DNA of 64,000 bases, taken from positions 248,001 to 312,000 of the forward strand of contig JAXGZQ010000001.1 of the NCBI GenBank assembly GCA_040776905.1, in the 5' to 3' direction. The notes under the pieces were generated by a model. That model saw only the letters and a list, made by a program, of their open reading frames with translations. It made no database searches and was not told the origin of the DNA. A program made the position numbers and the translations under genes. Positions 16,820-25,252 of the stretch are shown here, one piece after another (the stretch's first letter is position 1; every line of letters starts with the position of its first letter). This DNA is from SLHU01 sp009929975. Its GTDB lineage: Bacteria > Bacillota > Clostridia > Saccharofermentanales > UBA5734.

Positions 16820-18409
16820 TTAATCCTCCCATCCTAATTGTCCACGCATCAGTTTGTATTCCAGTGAATCGACGAGCGCCTGCCAGGAAGCTTCGAGAAT
16901 GTCGGTAGACACCCCGATGGTATTCCAGACATGTCGTCCGTCTGTCGACTCGATCAGGGTGCGCACCTGCGATGCTGTGGCTTCTTCATTGAGAACCCTG
17001 ACTTTGAAGTCGGTCAGTCTGATATTGTTCAATTCCGGATAAAATACTTCCATGGCCTTCTTCAGGGCACGGTCCATCGCGTTGACCGGACCTTCGCCTT
17101 CTGCTGCGGTCACTTCATTGACACCATCAACCAGAATCTTGATATATGAATAGGCTGAATATTCACCGGTCTGCGGCTGTTCGCTGGTGATCCGCAGTTT
17201 TTCCAGGGTGAAAAACGGCTGATAGAGCCCGAGTTCCTTGCAGACCAGCAGTTCCTGCGATGCTTCAGCGCCTTCAAACTGATAGCCCTGGTGCTCCAGA
17301 GTCTTCAGTTTCTGCAGAACTCTGGCCACCTCGGGCGCGCCGCGCGCCATGTCCGGACGGATCCGGCGGATGATATCCAGGACAGCGGAGCGGCCGGAAA
17401 TCTCAGAGAGCAGGAAACGGCGCCGGTTGCCAACCGTTTCCGGTTCGATATGCTCAAATGTCTGGCTGTTTTTCTTGACTCCATCCACATGCATACCGCC
17501 TTTGTGGGAAAAGGCAGACAGTCCGACATAGGGTTCACCGGACGGCAGGCTGATATTGGCGATTTCAGCGATTTTCCTGGCCAGCGGAGTCAACAGATAC
17601 ATCCGGTCATCAGGAATACAGGCAATCTGATACTTCAGCTGAAGATTGGGTATGATTGTCGACAGATTGGCATTGCCGCACCGCTCCCCGATTCCGATGA
17701 ATGTGCCCTGGACATGATCCGCTCCGGCCAGAACTGCTGTCAGTGTATTGGCGACCGCCATTCCGCTGTCATTGTGGCAATGAATGCCGATTTTCACTTG
17801 AGGCAGAGCCCTGACGGCCTGCGCGGTTTCTTCGTGGATTTCTTCCGGCATGGTCGCGCCATTGGTGTCACAGAGGCAGACAACCGACGCGCCGCCGTCC
17901 GCCGCGGCCCGCAGGCAGGCCAGCGCATACTCACGGTCCGCCAGCGCGGCTTCAAAATAATGCTCGGCGTCAAAAATCACCTCACGCTTCTGGGCGGTCA
18001 GATACGCGATGGTCTCCCGGATCATCTCCAGGTTATCGTCACGGCTGCAGCGCAGGATTTCCCGGACCTCCAGCTCCCAGACCTTGCCGAAAACGACAAT
18101 GGTCGACGTTCCGGCTGACAGAAGATCCTGCAGACCATTGTCCTCTTCGACCGTCAGGTCTTTCCGTTTTGTACTGCCGAAAGCCGCCAGGACCGTCTGG
18201 CCGAGATCCGGCTGTTCTGAATCAAATCGGGCAAAAAACTCGCGGTCCTTGGGATTTGAACCGGGATTTCCTGCTTCAACATAACGGATACCGATGTCCG
18301 CAAGTGCCTGAAGAATCTGAAACTTATCATTGACGGAAAAAGAAACCCCTTCTGCCTGGGCGCCGTCACGCAGTGTCGTATCGAGAATCTCGACCTGTCG
18401 TTGCTTCAT
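16820..18409 (-). CDS. cimA: (R)-citramalate synthase
   Basis: Condenses acetyl-CoA and pyruvate to citramalate, the entry of the threonine-independent isoleucine route. The 529-residue length, the DTTLRDGAQAEGVSFSVNDKF opening (residues 10-30), GNPGSNPKD, CLCDTNGATMPEEI and IHCHNDSGMAVANT are typical of the CimA group of DRE-TIM metallolyases rather than LeuA, whose first motif reads differently. The C-terminal ~140 residues are a LeuA-type allosteric domain, so isoleucine feedback is expected. It is the first gene of the operon, with a promoter at 18478-18506. A homocitrate synthase is less likely from this context. Confidence 0.92.
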   Translation of the reverse strand: MKQRQVEILDTTLRDGAQAEGVSFSVNDKFQILQALADIGIRYVEAGNPGSNPKDREFFARFDSEQPDLGQTVLAAFGSTKRKDLTVEEDNGLQDLLSAGTSTIVVFGKVWELEVREILRCSRDDNLEMIRETIAYLTAQKREVIFDAEHYFEAALADREYALACLRAAADGGASVVCLCDTNGATMPEEIHEETAQAVRALPQVKIGIHCHNDSGMAVANTLTAVLAGADHVQGTFIGIGERCGNANLSTIIPNLQLKYQIACIPDDRMYLLTPLARKIAEIANISLPSGEPYVGLSAFSHKGGMHVDGVKKNSQTFEHIEPETVGNRRRFLLSEISGRSAVLDIIRRIRPDMARGAPEVARVLQKLKTLEHQGYQFEGAEASQELLVCKELGLYQPFFTLEKLRITSEQPQTGEYSAYSYIKILVDGVNEVTAAEGEGPVNAMDRALKKAMEVFYPELNNIRLTDFKVRVLNEEATASQVRTLIESTDGRHVWNTIGVSTDILEASWQALVDSLEYKLMRGQLGWED

Positions 18410-18477
18410 CCTGTTGCCTCCATTGTCCGAATGTCACCGGCAGCTGATGCCGATCGATTACGGATAGGTTACCAATA

Positions 18478-18506
18478 AGCATACGCTGTTCCCGGCCGAG
18501 CGACAA
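18478..18506 (-). promoter_or_regulatory. Promoter of cimA-leuCDB-ilvDB
   Basis: Leftward TTGTCG (18501-18506), 17-nt spacer, TATGCT (18478-18483), giving a leader of about 60 nt with only a short 5-bp hairpin. I see no T-box (no AGGGTGGNACCGCG-like sequence). Confidence 0.6.
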
Positions 18507-18545
18507 GCAAGCGGGTAGAATTTTTCTTCACGGTTTATGCTTATC

Positions 18546-18574
18546 TTTCCGATCAACGGTCGATGTGATATACT
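18546..18574 (+). promoter_or_regulatory. Promoter of the ABC-F gene
   Basis: A good -10 TATACT (18569-18574) with a poor -35 TTTCCG (18546-18551) at 17-nt spacing, divergent from the cimA promoter. Confidence 0.5.
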
Positions 18575-18594
18575 GACGGCGGTTTTGCCGTGTG

Positions 18595-18622
18595 GCGGCT
18601 GATACGCAGCCGCTGTTTTATT
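18595..18622 (+). promoter_or_regulatory. Terminator-like hairpin in the ABC-F leader
   Basis: Stem GCGGCTG/CAGCCGC with loop ATACG (18595-18613), followed by TGTTTTATT and then the ribosome binding site of the ABC-F gene. An upstream small stem ACGGC/GCCGT (near 18575-18590) could compete. It resembles an attenuator; no leader peptide is obvious. Confidence 0.45.
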
Positions 18623-18638
18623 CTGCTGGAGGATTCCC

Positions 18639-20591
18639 GTGAGTGTACTGACCGTTGATCAGGTTTCAAAGAGTTATTTCGGACAAATCGTTCTCAACGG
18701 TGTCTCATTGCAGCTGGACCGTGGCGACCGCATGGCCCTGATCGGTCAGAATGGCGCTGGAAAAACGACACTGCTTCGCCTGATCACCTCAGAAGAACAG
18801 CCCGATGAAGGACGGATCGTCCTGCCGGCGCAATTGATCCCCGGATATCTCAGCCAGCATTTCTCAGATCAGAATGACGGTGCCGAAACAGCGCTGGATC
18901 ACCCGATGCTGCAATCGATCGAAAGCGAGATGCGCCAGCTTGAGCAGGCCATGCAGCATGTGAATGAACAGACTGATCCGGATGTCCAGCGTCGTCTGAT
19001 AGCCCAGTACGGCCAGCTGACTGCCCGATTTGAAGCGGAGGGCGGTTATGACTTCAAACACCGCATGCAGGAAACCGCGTATGGTCTGGGTCTGCCGGCT
19101 GATTGCCTGAGCCGTCCTCTGGCGACATTATCCGGCGGTGAACGGATGCGGGTCGCGCTGGCGCGCCTGCTGCTGCGTTCCCCTGATCTTCTTTTGCTCG
19201 ATGAACCGACAAACCATCTTGATCTGGCCGCTCTGGACTGGCTGGAAAATTATCTCAACCGCTTTCACGGTGCGGTGATGTTTGTCACTCATGACCGTGC
19301 CTTCATGAACCAGGTCGCGACCAGCGTCGCTGAATTGAGCCTTGGCCGTTTGACCGTCTGGCCGGGAAACTACTCCCGATTTCTCGAACTGAAATCCGCG
19401 CAGCAGGAAACATTGGCCCGTGAAATCAAGAATCGCGAGCGCGAGCTCAATCGCCAGGACCAGGTCCGGCAGACTTTATTATCACACCGCGATATCAGCG
19501 GCTTTCATGCCCGGGAAAAGGTGGTCGCCAAATTATCCGGGGAACTGGCAGAAATACAGGCCAGGGCCAGGCAGCTCAACCGGCAGCAGCGGTTGAATTT
19601 CAAAGTGGTCAATCATGATGACTATATCGACGACCGCACCGAAATCATCAAGGCCCGCCAGCTTGTCATGGCTTATGACGAGCAGCCCCTGTTCACCGCC
19701 GACCAGCTGACCCTGTACAGCCGTGAGAAGATCGGCATTTGCGGACCGAATGGCTGCGGCAAGACGACCCTGCTGCAGATGCTGCTCGGACTGCAGCCTG
19801 CCCGCGAAGGAAGTATTGAACTGGACAGTCGTGCGGTCTACGGCCATCTCAGCCAGCATACCCGGTTTGACCGTGAGGATGAAACCTTGCTGGAGACGGT
19901 GCTCAGCCGCGCTGACCTGACGGAGACCGCGGCCCGCTCCCTGCTGGCCCAGTATGGGTTTCGCGACATTGATGTCTATAAAACCATTCAGGTCCTCAGC
20001 GGAGGTGAAAAGATCAGACTCTATCTGTGTTGTCTGCTGCTGGAAGAACCGACGCTGCTTTTTCTCGATGAACCCACCAATCATCTCGATATTGACTCCA
20101 GAGAGATTCTTGAACAGGCCCTGCGCCGCTATAACGGATCAATTCTGGCCGTCAGCCATGACCGTTTCTTCATAGAACAATGCTGCGAGAGACTGTATGG
20201 CTTCATTGATGGCCGTGTCTTGCCATTTGATCAATATGATGATTATCGCCGGGCACTGCTTGGCAGTCCGGGCATCCCGGCAGCCCATCCACCGGCGGCC
20301 CGACAGGCAGTCGTGGCTGACAACGGCGAAAGCGGCCGCGAAAGCAGCGCGGACAGCCGCAATCCGGCTGAGGTACGCCGCGAGAACGCGCACCGCGCCA
20401 AACGGCTGCAGCGGATTGAAGCGAAAATCCAGGAGCTGGAACAGGAAAAACTGGCCATGGAACAACAGTTCAGTGAAACGACCCGTCATGAGACCTACTA
20501 TCGCTACGCGGAACTGACGGAGGAACTTGAGGCCTGCTACCACACATTTGTCGAATTATCCGACAGCGGGAACGATCAGACGGAGCGCTGA
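18639..20591 (+). CDS. ABC-F family ribosome-associated ATPase (YdiF/Uup-like)
   Basis: A soluble 650-residue protein with two ABC ATPase domains and no membrane segment. Domain 1 has Walker A GQNGAGKTT (36-44), signature LSGGERMRVALA and LLLDEPTNHLDL. Domain 2 has GPNGCGKTT (near 368-376), LSGGEKIRLYL and LFLDEPTNHLDI. An Arg/Glu-rich linker joins them and the last ~70 residues are a charged coiled coil (RLQRIEAKIQELEQEK). This matches translation-factor ABC-Fs such as YdiF/Uup; an antibiotic-protection role cannot be excluded. GTG start 18639 follows GGAGG. The 3' end overlaps the convergent lipid kinase gene by 36 nt. Confidence 0.93.
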   Translation: MSVLTVDQVSKSYFGQIVLNGVSLQLDRGDRMALIGQNGAGKTTLLRLITSEEQPDEGRIVLPAQLIPGYLSQHFSDQNDGAETALDHPMLQSIESEMRQLEQAMQHVNEQTDPDVQRRLIAQYGQLTARFEAEGGYDFKHRMQETAYGLGLPADCLSRPLATLSGGERMRVALARLLLRSPDLLLLDEPTNHLDLAALDWLENYLNRFHGAVMFVTHDRAFMNQVATSVAELSLGRLTVWPGNYSRFLELKSAQQETLAREIKNRERELNRQDQVRQTLLSHRDISGFHAREKVVAKLSGELAEIQARARQLNRQQRLNFKVVNHDDYIDDRTEIIKARQLVMAYDEQPLFTADQLTLYSREKIGICGPNGCGKTTLLQMLLGLQPAREGSIELDSRAVYGHLSQHTRFDREDETLLETVLSRADLTETAARSLLAQYGFRDIDVYKTIQVLSGGEKIRLYLCCLLLEEPTLLFLDEPTNHLDIDSREILEQALRRYNGSILAVSHDRFFIEQCCERLYGFIDGRVLPFDQYDDYRRALLGSPGIPAAHPPAARQAVVADNGESGRESSADSRNPAEVRRENAHRAKRLQRIEAKIQELEQEKLAMEQQFSETTRHETYYRYAELTEELEACYHTFVELSDSGNDQTER

Positions 20592-21461
20592 CGGTCTGAC
20601 ATCAAACGTGACCGGCAGATTCTGACCCTGCTCACCATCAAGGTCAAGTGGAATCGGACACTGATCAAGGCAGCTGATCGTTATTCTGCTGGTCTGGAAA
20701 TAGCTGATGCGATTGTTGCTGATATGATCACCATTCACCATCTGGATCAGCACGGGCATCAGTTCAAACAGGTTCTGCTTGTGAATGACCAGAACATCGA
20801 GACGCCCATCATTGACCGAAGCCTGGGGCGCGAGGACGCGAAAGCCGCCGACGCTGCTGGAATTGGAGATAATGAACAGGAGGACCTCTTCCTCGAAGGT
20901 TCGTTCATCGGATTCAAGCCGCAGGTGGATCGGGCGGAATTTTTGGACTTGCAGATCCATCGCGCCGCTGATCAGATAAGCCATTTTCCCGAGAACGGTT
21001 TTGGCTTCGGACGGCACCTTGTACGCGACATCGGTCAGCATGCCGCCGGCGGCGACATTAAGGAAAAACCGTTCCCCGGCCTGTCCGACATCGACGGGAA
21101 TTGTCTGAAAGCGGCGGATCATCGCGCAAAAACTCTGGGTATCGCGCGGCAGGCGGAGCGCGTGGGCAAAATCATTGACCGTTCCGGCCGGCAAAATGGC
21201 CAGCGGCGTCTGATGATGCCCGTCCATCAGCCCGTTCACAACTTCATTAACGGTTCCGTCACCCCCGACGGCCATGACAAAATCGGCTTCCCATGACTTA
21301 AGATAGCGCGCGGCCTGATAGGCATCGCCGGCACCTTGTGTGCGAATGACATCCGCATGCCGGATCGTCTTTTCTTCAATCAGTCGATCGATGATCCGAT
21401 CAACCTGCTTCTGCAGCAGTTGACGGCCTGCGCTTGGATTGATGATGATACGCGCTTTCAA
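20556..21461 (-). CDS. Diacylglycerol kinase-like lipid kinase (YegS/DgkB family)
   Basis: Predicted ATP-dependent lipid kinase of 301 residues with the DAGK catalytic fold. Motifs: IIINPSAGR at the N-terminus, VGGDGTVNEVVNGL (near residues 65-78), LPAGTVNDFAHALRLP and the C-terminal DGRLDVLVI/ISCLDQCPIPLDLDGEQ segments that form the second lobe. I choose the TTG at 21461 because GGAGGT lies seven nt before it; an ATG 30 nt upstream has no such site. The tail overlaps the convergent ABC-F gene. DgkB-like membrane lipid recycling is likely, but the substrate is not shown by sequence. Confidence 0.88.
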   Translation of the reverse strand: MKARIIINPSAGRQLLQKQVDRIIDRLIEEKTIRHADVIRTQGAGDAYQAARYLKSWEADFVMAVGGDGTVNEVVNGLMDGHHQTPLAILPAGTVNDFAHALRLPRDTQSFCAMIRRFQTIPVDVGQAGERFFLNVAAGGMLTDVAYKVPSEAKTVLGKMAYLISGAMDLQVQKFRPIHLRLESDERTFEEEVLLFIISNSSSVGGFRVLAPQASVNDGRLDVLVIHKQNLFELMPVLIQMVNGDHISNNRISYFQTSRITISCLDQCPIPLDLDGEQGQNLPVTFDVRPSALRLIVPAVG

Positions 21462-21508
21462 TACGATTACCTCCGGACACAAGATTGCCAATGGCTCACA
21501 GTATTATG

Positions 21509-21537
21509 ATTATATCATGGAAAGCCGTTCATGTAAG
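21509..21537 (-). promoter_or_regulatory. Promoter of the lipid kinase gene
   Basis: Leftward -10 TATAAT (21509-21514) with CTTACA (21532-21537, four of six) at 17-nt spacing. Confidence 0.5.
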
Positions 21538-21574
21538 GCTCTTGCCGCCACTGTGAAGCGGCGAAAAAGATCGA

Positions 21575-23158
21575 TCATTTTATGCCTGCGGCCGCCTGGG
21601 CGCAGCGCAGTCCGTCCGCGGCGGCTGAGAGAATTCCACCGGCATACCCGGCGCCTTCGCCACAGGGAATCAAACCGTGAACCGAGCTATGCATACGATC
21701 ATCCCGTACGATGCGCAGCGGTGCCGAACTTCGTGTTTCCAGTCCGGTCAGCCACGCGGTTCCATCGGCAAAGCCCGGCATCCTCCGGTTCATATCAAGC
21801 AGACCGTCCCGCAGGGCATAGCTCATCCATCCGGGCATGATTTCAGTCAGATCAGCGGCTGCCGCACCGGGAAGAAATGATGGGCTGGGACCGGTCAGTT
21901 CAGGGTGGGGATCTGGCGGCAGCTCATGACCGAGAAAGTCAGCCACGGCCTGCACCGGAGCCTCTCCCCTGCCGCCGCCGGCGCGCCAGGCCGCCCTTTC
22001 CAGTTCCTGCTGCCAGTACATGCCGCCGAGCGGACCGTCATGGGGAAAATCCTGCGGCGTCAGGGAAACGAGCAATGCGCTGTTGCTGTTGACATCAGCC
22101 CGCGCATGCAGGCTCATGCCATTGGTCACAATGGTCTCCGGCTCAGACGCGGCCTGGATCACCTGCCCACCGGGACACATGCAGAATGTGTAGACGGTGC
22201 GGCCGTTCTCCAGATGGCTGACCAGGCGGTAATCGGCCGCCGGAAGGAGCGCCGCAGCCGGCCCGTCTCCATATTGTATCGCCTGGATCCGGCTTTGCAG
22301 ATGTTCAATCCGGACGCCCATGGCAAATGGCTTGGCCAGTAAAGCGACTCCGGATCGATTGAGCATGGCATAAGTATCGCGCGCGCTGTGGCCGACCGCC
22401 AGGATGAGCGTTTTCGCAGCGATCTCCCGGCTGATGCGCTGCCCGCCCACCCGTTGTTCAACGTGAAGTCCGGTCAGTTGTCCCTGCCGTTGGCTGATGC
22501 CGGTCATCCGGGTATGAAACAGAATCTCACCACCGGCCGCGAGAATTTTCTCACGAACGCGGCGTACGACATCAACCAGCAGATCCGTTCCGATATGAGG
22601 CCGGGAAAGATACAGAATTTCCTCAGGTGCTCCAGCCAGGACAAGTTCCTCGAGCACGGCCCGGCTGAAAAGACCCTTGACATGGCTGGTCAGTTTGCCG
22701 TCTGAAAACGCGCCGGCACCTCCTTCGCCGAACTGGACATTACATTCCGGGTCAAGCGTACCGCCGGCCCATACCTGCCGGACAGCCACGGTTCTTTCTT
22801 CAACCGGGCCGCCGCGCTCAATCAGCAGAGGGGCCTGCCCGGCAGTCGCCAGATACAGCGTCGCGAACAATCCGGCCGGCCCGGCGCCAACGACAACAGG
22901 CCGAAGTGATGCCGACGGCAAAGCGTTCAGTTCCGGCAACAAAGCGAGACCACGCGGTCCCTGCTCAGCCGGATTCACTTCAATCGTGTATTGAATGACG
23001 ATCGATGACTTGCGCCGCGCGTCAACCGCCTTACGGACAATCCGCCAGCGGTCGGCACGGTCCTGTGGTTTGCGCCGGATCCGGCGCGCGACGGCCGCTC
23101 GCAATTCCGCTTCAGTATGACCGGGCGGCAGGCGGATCTGCAGAAATGACTCGCTCAT
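21575..23158 (-). CDS. FAD-dependent oxidoreductase (COG2509-like)
   Basis: A 527-residue flavoprotein. An N-terminal ~85-residue domain precedes the Rossmann FAD motif VVVGAGPAGLFATLYLA (near residues 88-104) and the family blocks ERGGPVEER, CNVQFGEGGAGAFSDGKL and ILAVGHSARDTYAML. The C-terminus has the second FAD contact GLIPCGEGAGYAGGILSAAADG. This family is annotated as uncharacterised FAD-dependent dehydrogenases; the substrate is unknown. ATG 23158 overlaps the preceding flavoprotein gene by 4 nt. It is the last gene of the nine-gene unit that begins at 33055. Confidence 0.88.
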   Translation of the reverse strand: MSESFLQIRLPPGHTEAELRAAVARRIRRKPQDRADRWRIVRKAVDARRKSSIVIQYTIEVNPAEQGPRGLALLPELNALPSASLRPVVVGAGPAGLFATLYLATAGQAPLLIERGGPVEERTVAVRQVWAGGTLDPECNVQFGEGGAGAFSDGKLTSHVKGLFSRAVLEELVLAGAPEEILYLSRPHIGTDLLVDVVRRVREKILAAGGEILFHTRMTGISQRQGQLTGLHVEQRVGGQRISREIAAKTLILAVGHSARDTYAMLNRSGVALLAKPFAMGVRIEHLQSRIQAIQYGDGPAAALLPAADYRLVSHLENGRTVYTFCMCPGGQVIQAASEPETIVTNGMSLHARADVNSNSALLVSLTPQDFPHDGPLGGMYWQQELERAAWRAGGGRGEAPVQAVADFLGHELPPDPHPELTGPSPSFLPGAAAADLTEIMPGWMSYALRDGLLDMNRRMPGFADGTAWLTGLETRSSAPLRIVRDDRMHSSVHGLIPCGEGAGYAGGILSAAADGLRCAQAAAGIK

Positions 23159-24579
23159 TTACCGGATCTCCGCCGCCGGCCCGTATGTGAACGGCCGCTA
23201 TTCTGATTGGCCGCCACCAAGTCGCGCACAGCGGAAAGTCCGGCCAGATGGCCCGATGACCAGGCCCACTGCAAGTTATAGCCGCCGCAGTCACCATCGA
23301 CATCGAGCAGCTCGCCGGCCGCGTAGAGACCCTCATGTCTGCGTGACGCCAGGGTATTCGGCCGGAAGGAACTGACATCCAGACCACCAGCGGTCACCTG
23401 GGCCTGGTCCCAGCCAAGTGTTCCTTCAACGGCCAGCTGAGTATGATGGATCTGATGGACGATGGCCGCGTAATCAGACTCAGTCAGCACCGAACAGGGC
23501 AGGCCGAGCGAACGGTTCAAGCTCAGTTTGAGAAGCGCCTGGCCGATCCGTTTAGGCAAAAGGCCGGTCATGAAATCAGCCAGTTCCAATGACGGATGAT
23601 GATGCCGCCGCATAATCATCCAACTGAGGCAGGCATCATCCGTCCAGTTCGGCAGAAAATCGAGTTCAAGCCGCAGCCGCTGCAGGGATGCCGGATCATC
23701 CGCGCAGGCACTGACCGGACGCGCCAGCTGAAGAACCGGCGGCCCGGAGACACCATATCGGGTAAATAGAACCTCGCCGTCTTCACAGCGCAGCGGTGAG
23801 CCGTCGCGCAGAAGTGCTGCACGTCCTTCAAATTTACTGCCGGCCAGTCCGCGTACCCAGTCTGTTTCCGTCTTGATCTGGACGATGGATGGAAACATCC
23901 GCGTGACCGGGTAGCCCAGTTGTCTCATCATCTGATGGCCCGACTCGCTCCCGCCCAGAGACGGGTAGCTGAGGCCGCCGGTCGCGACCACGACACGCGA
24001 CGCGATAAAGGTCCGGCGGTCGCGGGTCTTGATCTGCCATTTATGATGTGCGTCGAGCGGCCGGTCTCCCAGATAAAGCGGCTGGCTTTCCCGGAGCTGC
24101 TCGACATCACAGTCGGTGATGATCTCAATCCCAAGCCGTTCGGCCTCCTGGCGCAGAATATCCAGAACAGAGGCCGCCTGCAGGCTGTTGGGGAATACCC
24201 GGCCGTCCGGTTCCGTCCGGCAGGCCAGACCGATGCGGCTGAACCAGTCAAGTGTAGCCTCGAGATCAAACCGTTGCAGCGGCCCTTGGATAAAGGGGGC
24301 TGACTGGCTGAAATAATGACGGTGATCGAGCGGCTGATGGCTCAGATTGCAGCGGCCGTTCCCGGTCACGAGCAGACGACGGCCTGCCCGGTCATTTTTT
24401 TCCAGAATGATGATCGGCAGTGCCTGGCCGAATCCACAGGATTCGCGCAGCTGATCGAGCACGGAAGGGCTCTGTTCAGCCAGCCAGGCAGCGGCGGTGA
24501 TCGCCGCGGTCAAGCCGGCGGCACCGCCACCGATCACCGCGAGCAGACACGGATCGGGTTGTTTGTCACGAACCGCCAT
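23155..24579 (-). CDS. HI0933/BaiN-family flavoprotein
   Basis: A 474-residue NAD(P)/FAD-dependent oxidoreductase of the HI0933 family. It shows the dinucleotide motif VIGGGAAGLTAAITAA near residue 13, EKNDRAGRRLLVTGNGRCNLSH (family signature, near 60-80), VVATGGLSYPSLGGSESGHQM and the C-terminal GLYAAGELLDVDGDCGGYNLQWAWSSG. BaiN of Clostridium reduces bile-acid intermediates, but most members are uncharacterised, so no substrate is assigned. I choose ATG 24579 because AGGAGGAGGTGG is just upstream; it overlaps the CYTH gene by 14 nt. The C-terminus is Arg-rich. Confidence 0.88.
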   Translation of the reverse strand: MAVRDKQPDPCLLAVIGGGAAGLTAAITAAAWLAEQSPSVLDQLRESCGFGQALPIIILEKNDRAGRRLLVTGNGRCNLSHQPLDHRHYFSQSAPFIQGPLQRFDLEATLDWFSRIGLACRTEPDGRVFPNSLQAASVLDILRQEAERLGIEIITDCDVEQLRESQPLYLGDRPLDAHHKWQIKTRDRRTFIASRVVVATGGLSYPSLGGSESGHQMMRQLGYPVTRMFPSIVQIKTETDWVRGLAGSKFEGRAALLRDGSPLRCEDGEVLFTRYGVSGPPVLQLARPVSACADDPASLQRLRLELDFLPNWTDDACLSWMIMRRHHHPSLELADFMTGLLPKRIGQALLKLSLNRSLGLPCSVLTESDYAAIVHQIHHTQLAVEGTLGWDQAQVTAGGLDVSSFRPNTLASRRHEGLYAAGELLDVDGDCGGYNLQWAWSSGHLAGLSAVRDLVAANQNSGRSHTGRRRRSGK

Positions 24580-25246
24580 CAACAGCCACCTCCTCCTGTC
24601 TGAGATCAAGGCAGCGGGACAGTTTGCTGCGCGGTTCAAACCGCAGTCCGAATTCACTCATCAGCCGCTCCGCCAGTGGATTGAGCTGGCGGATATCACC
24701 CGACAGATATTCAATTTCCAGTTCATGCAATGCCAGCTGGCGGTCTCCGGCAATCAGCCAGCCCTGGTCCAGCGCGGCTTCCGCCTGCATATCGTGCCAG
24801 ACGAAGGAGGCCGCGAGACGTTTGAAACGAACTTCACACAGAATGACCAGTTCAGACTGATCCGGGAATGGCGGCAACAGCGGCCAGGCCTCATCGTGCA
24901 GAGCGGCGGGACTGCCGAGTGAAAAAGCCTGCAGGACATCATCGAGACGCAGGCCGGCGGGCGGCCAGCGGCCGGTCCAGCCGGCAGACCATTCATGGCG
25001 CTGGTGAATATATCCGGAGACCTGTCCGTCAGACTTGACCGACATCACGATGGCCTCATTTTCACGGCGCAGCCGCAAGGATATGTGCCGCGCTGACAGA
25101 AACCGCCCGGGTGTGTCCAGATAGCAGCTGTGCATCCTGATCTCCCGCCGGTCGGCAGACGGAAACAGGCACTGGTACCAGTGGCTGTTCCGCAGACGGC
25201 TCACCTGCGCCGGATCATCAATTGTCAGCTTGATTTCCTGTTCCAT
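24566..25246 (-). CDS. CYTH-domain protein (inorganic triphosphatase/adenylate-cyclase-like)
   Basis: A 226-residue protein with the CYTH N-terminal metal/triphosphate motif ExExK (Glu2, Glu4, Lys6) and the alternating basic/acidic strands expected of a triphosphate tunnel (SCYLDTPGRFL, SLRLRRENEAIVMSVKS, ELVILCEVRFKRL, ALHELEIEYLSGD). No CHAD domain is attached. Bacterial members of this size hydrolyse inorganic triphosphate or thiamine triphosphate; the substrate is not decidable here. It lies 6 nt after pepF and overlaps the following flavoprotein gene. Confidence 0.83.
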   Translation of the reverse strand: MEQEIKLTIDDPAQVSRLRNSHWYQCLFPSADRREIRMHSCYLDTPGRFLSARHISLRLRRENEAIVMSVKSDGQVSGYIHQRHEWSAGWTGRWPPAGLRLDDVLQAFSLGSPAALHDEAWPLLPPFPDQSELVILCEVRFKRLAASFVWHDMQAEAALDQGWLIAGDRQLALHELEIEYLSGDIRQLNPLAERLMSEFGLRFEPRSKLSRCLDLRQEEVAVDGGS

Positions 25247-25252
25247 GACGGA

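Noticed and set aside
18410..18638. T-box or leader-peptide attenuator before cimA
   Set aside because: The leader is only about 60 nt and has no T-box conserved sequence, no run of branched-chain codons and no terminator. The ilvN leader is even shorter.
18639..20591. Antibiotic-resistance ABC-F of the Lsa/Msr/Vml type
   Set aside because: Length, the C-terminal coiled coil and the lack of resistance or mobile genes nearby fit housekeeping YdiF/Uup; the linker alone does not allow a resistance call.
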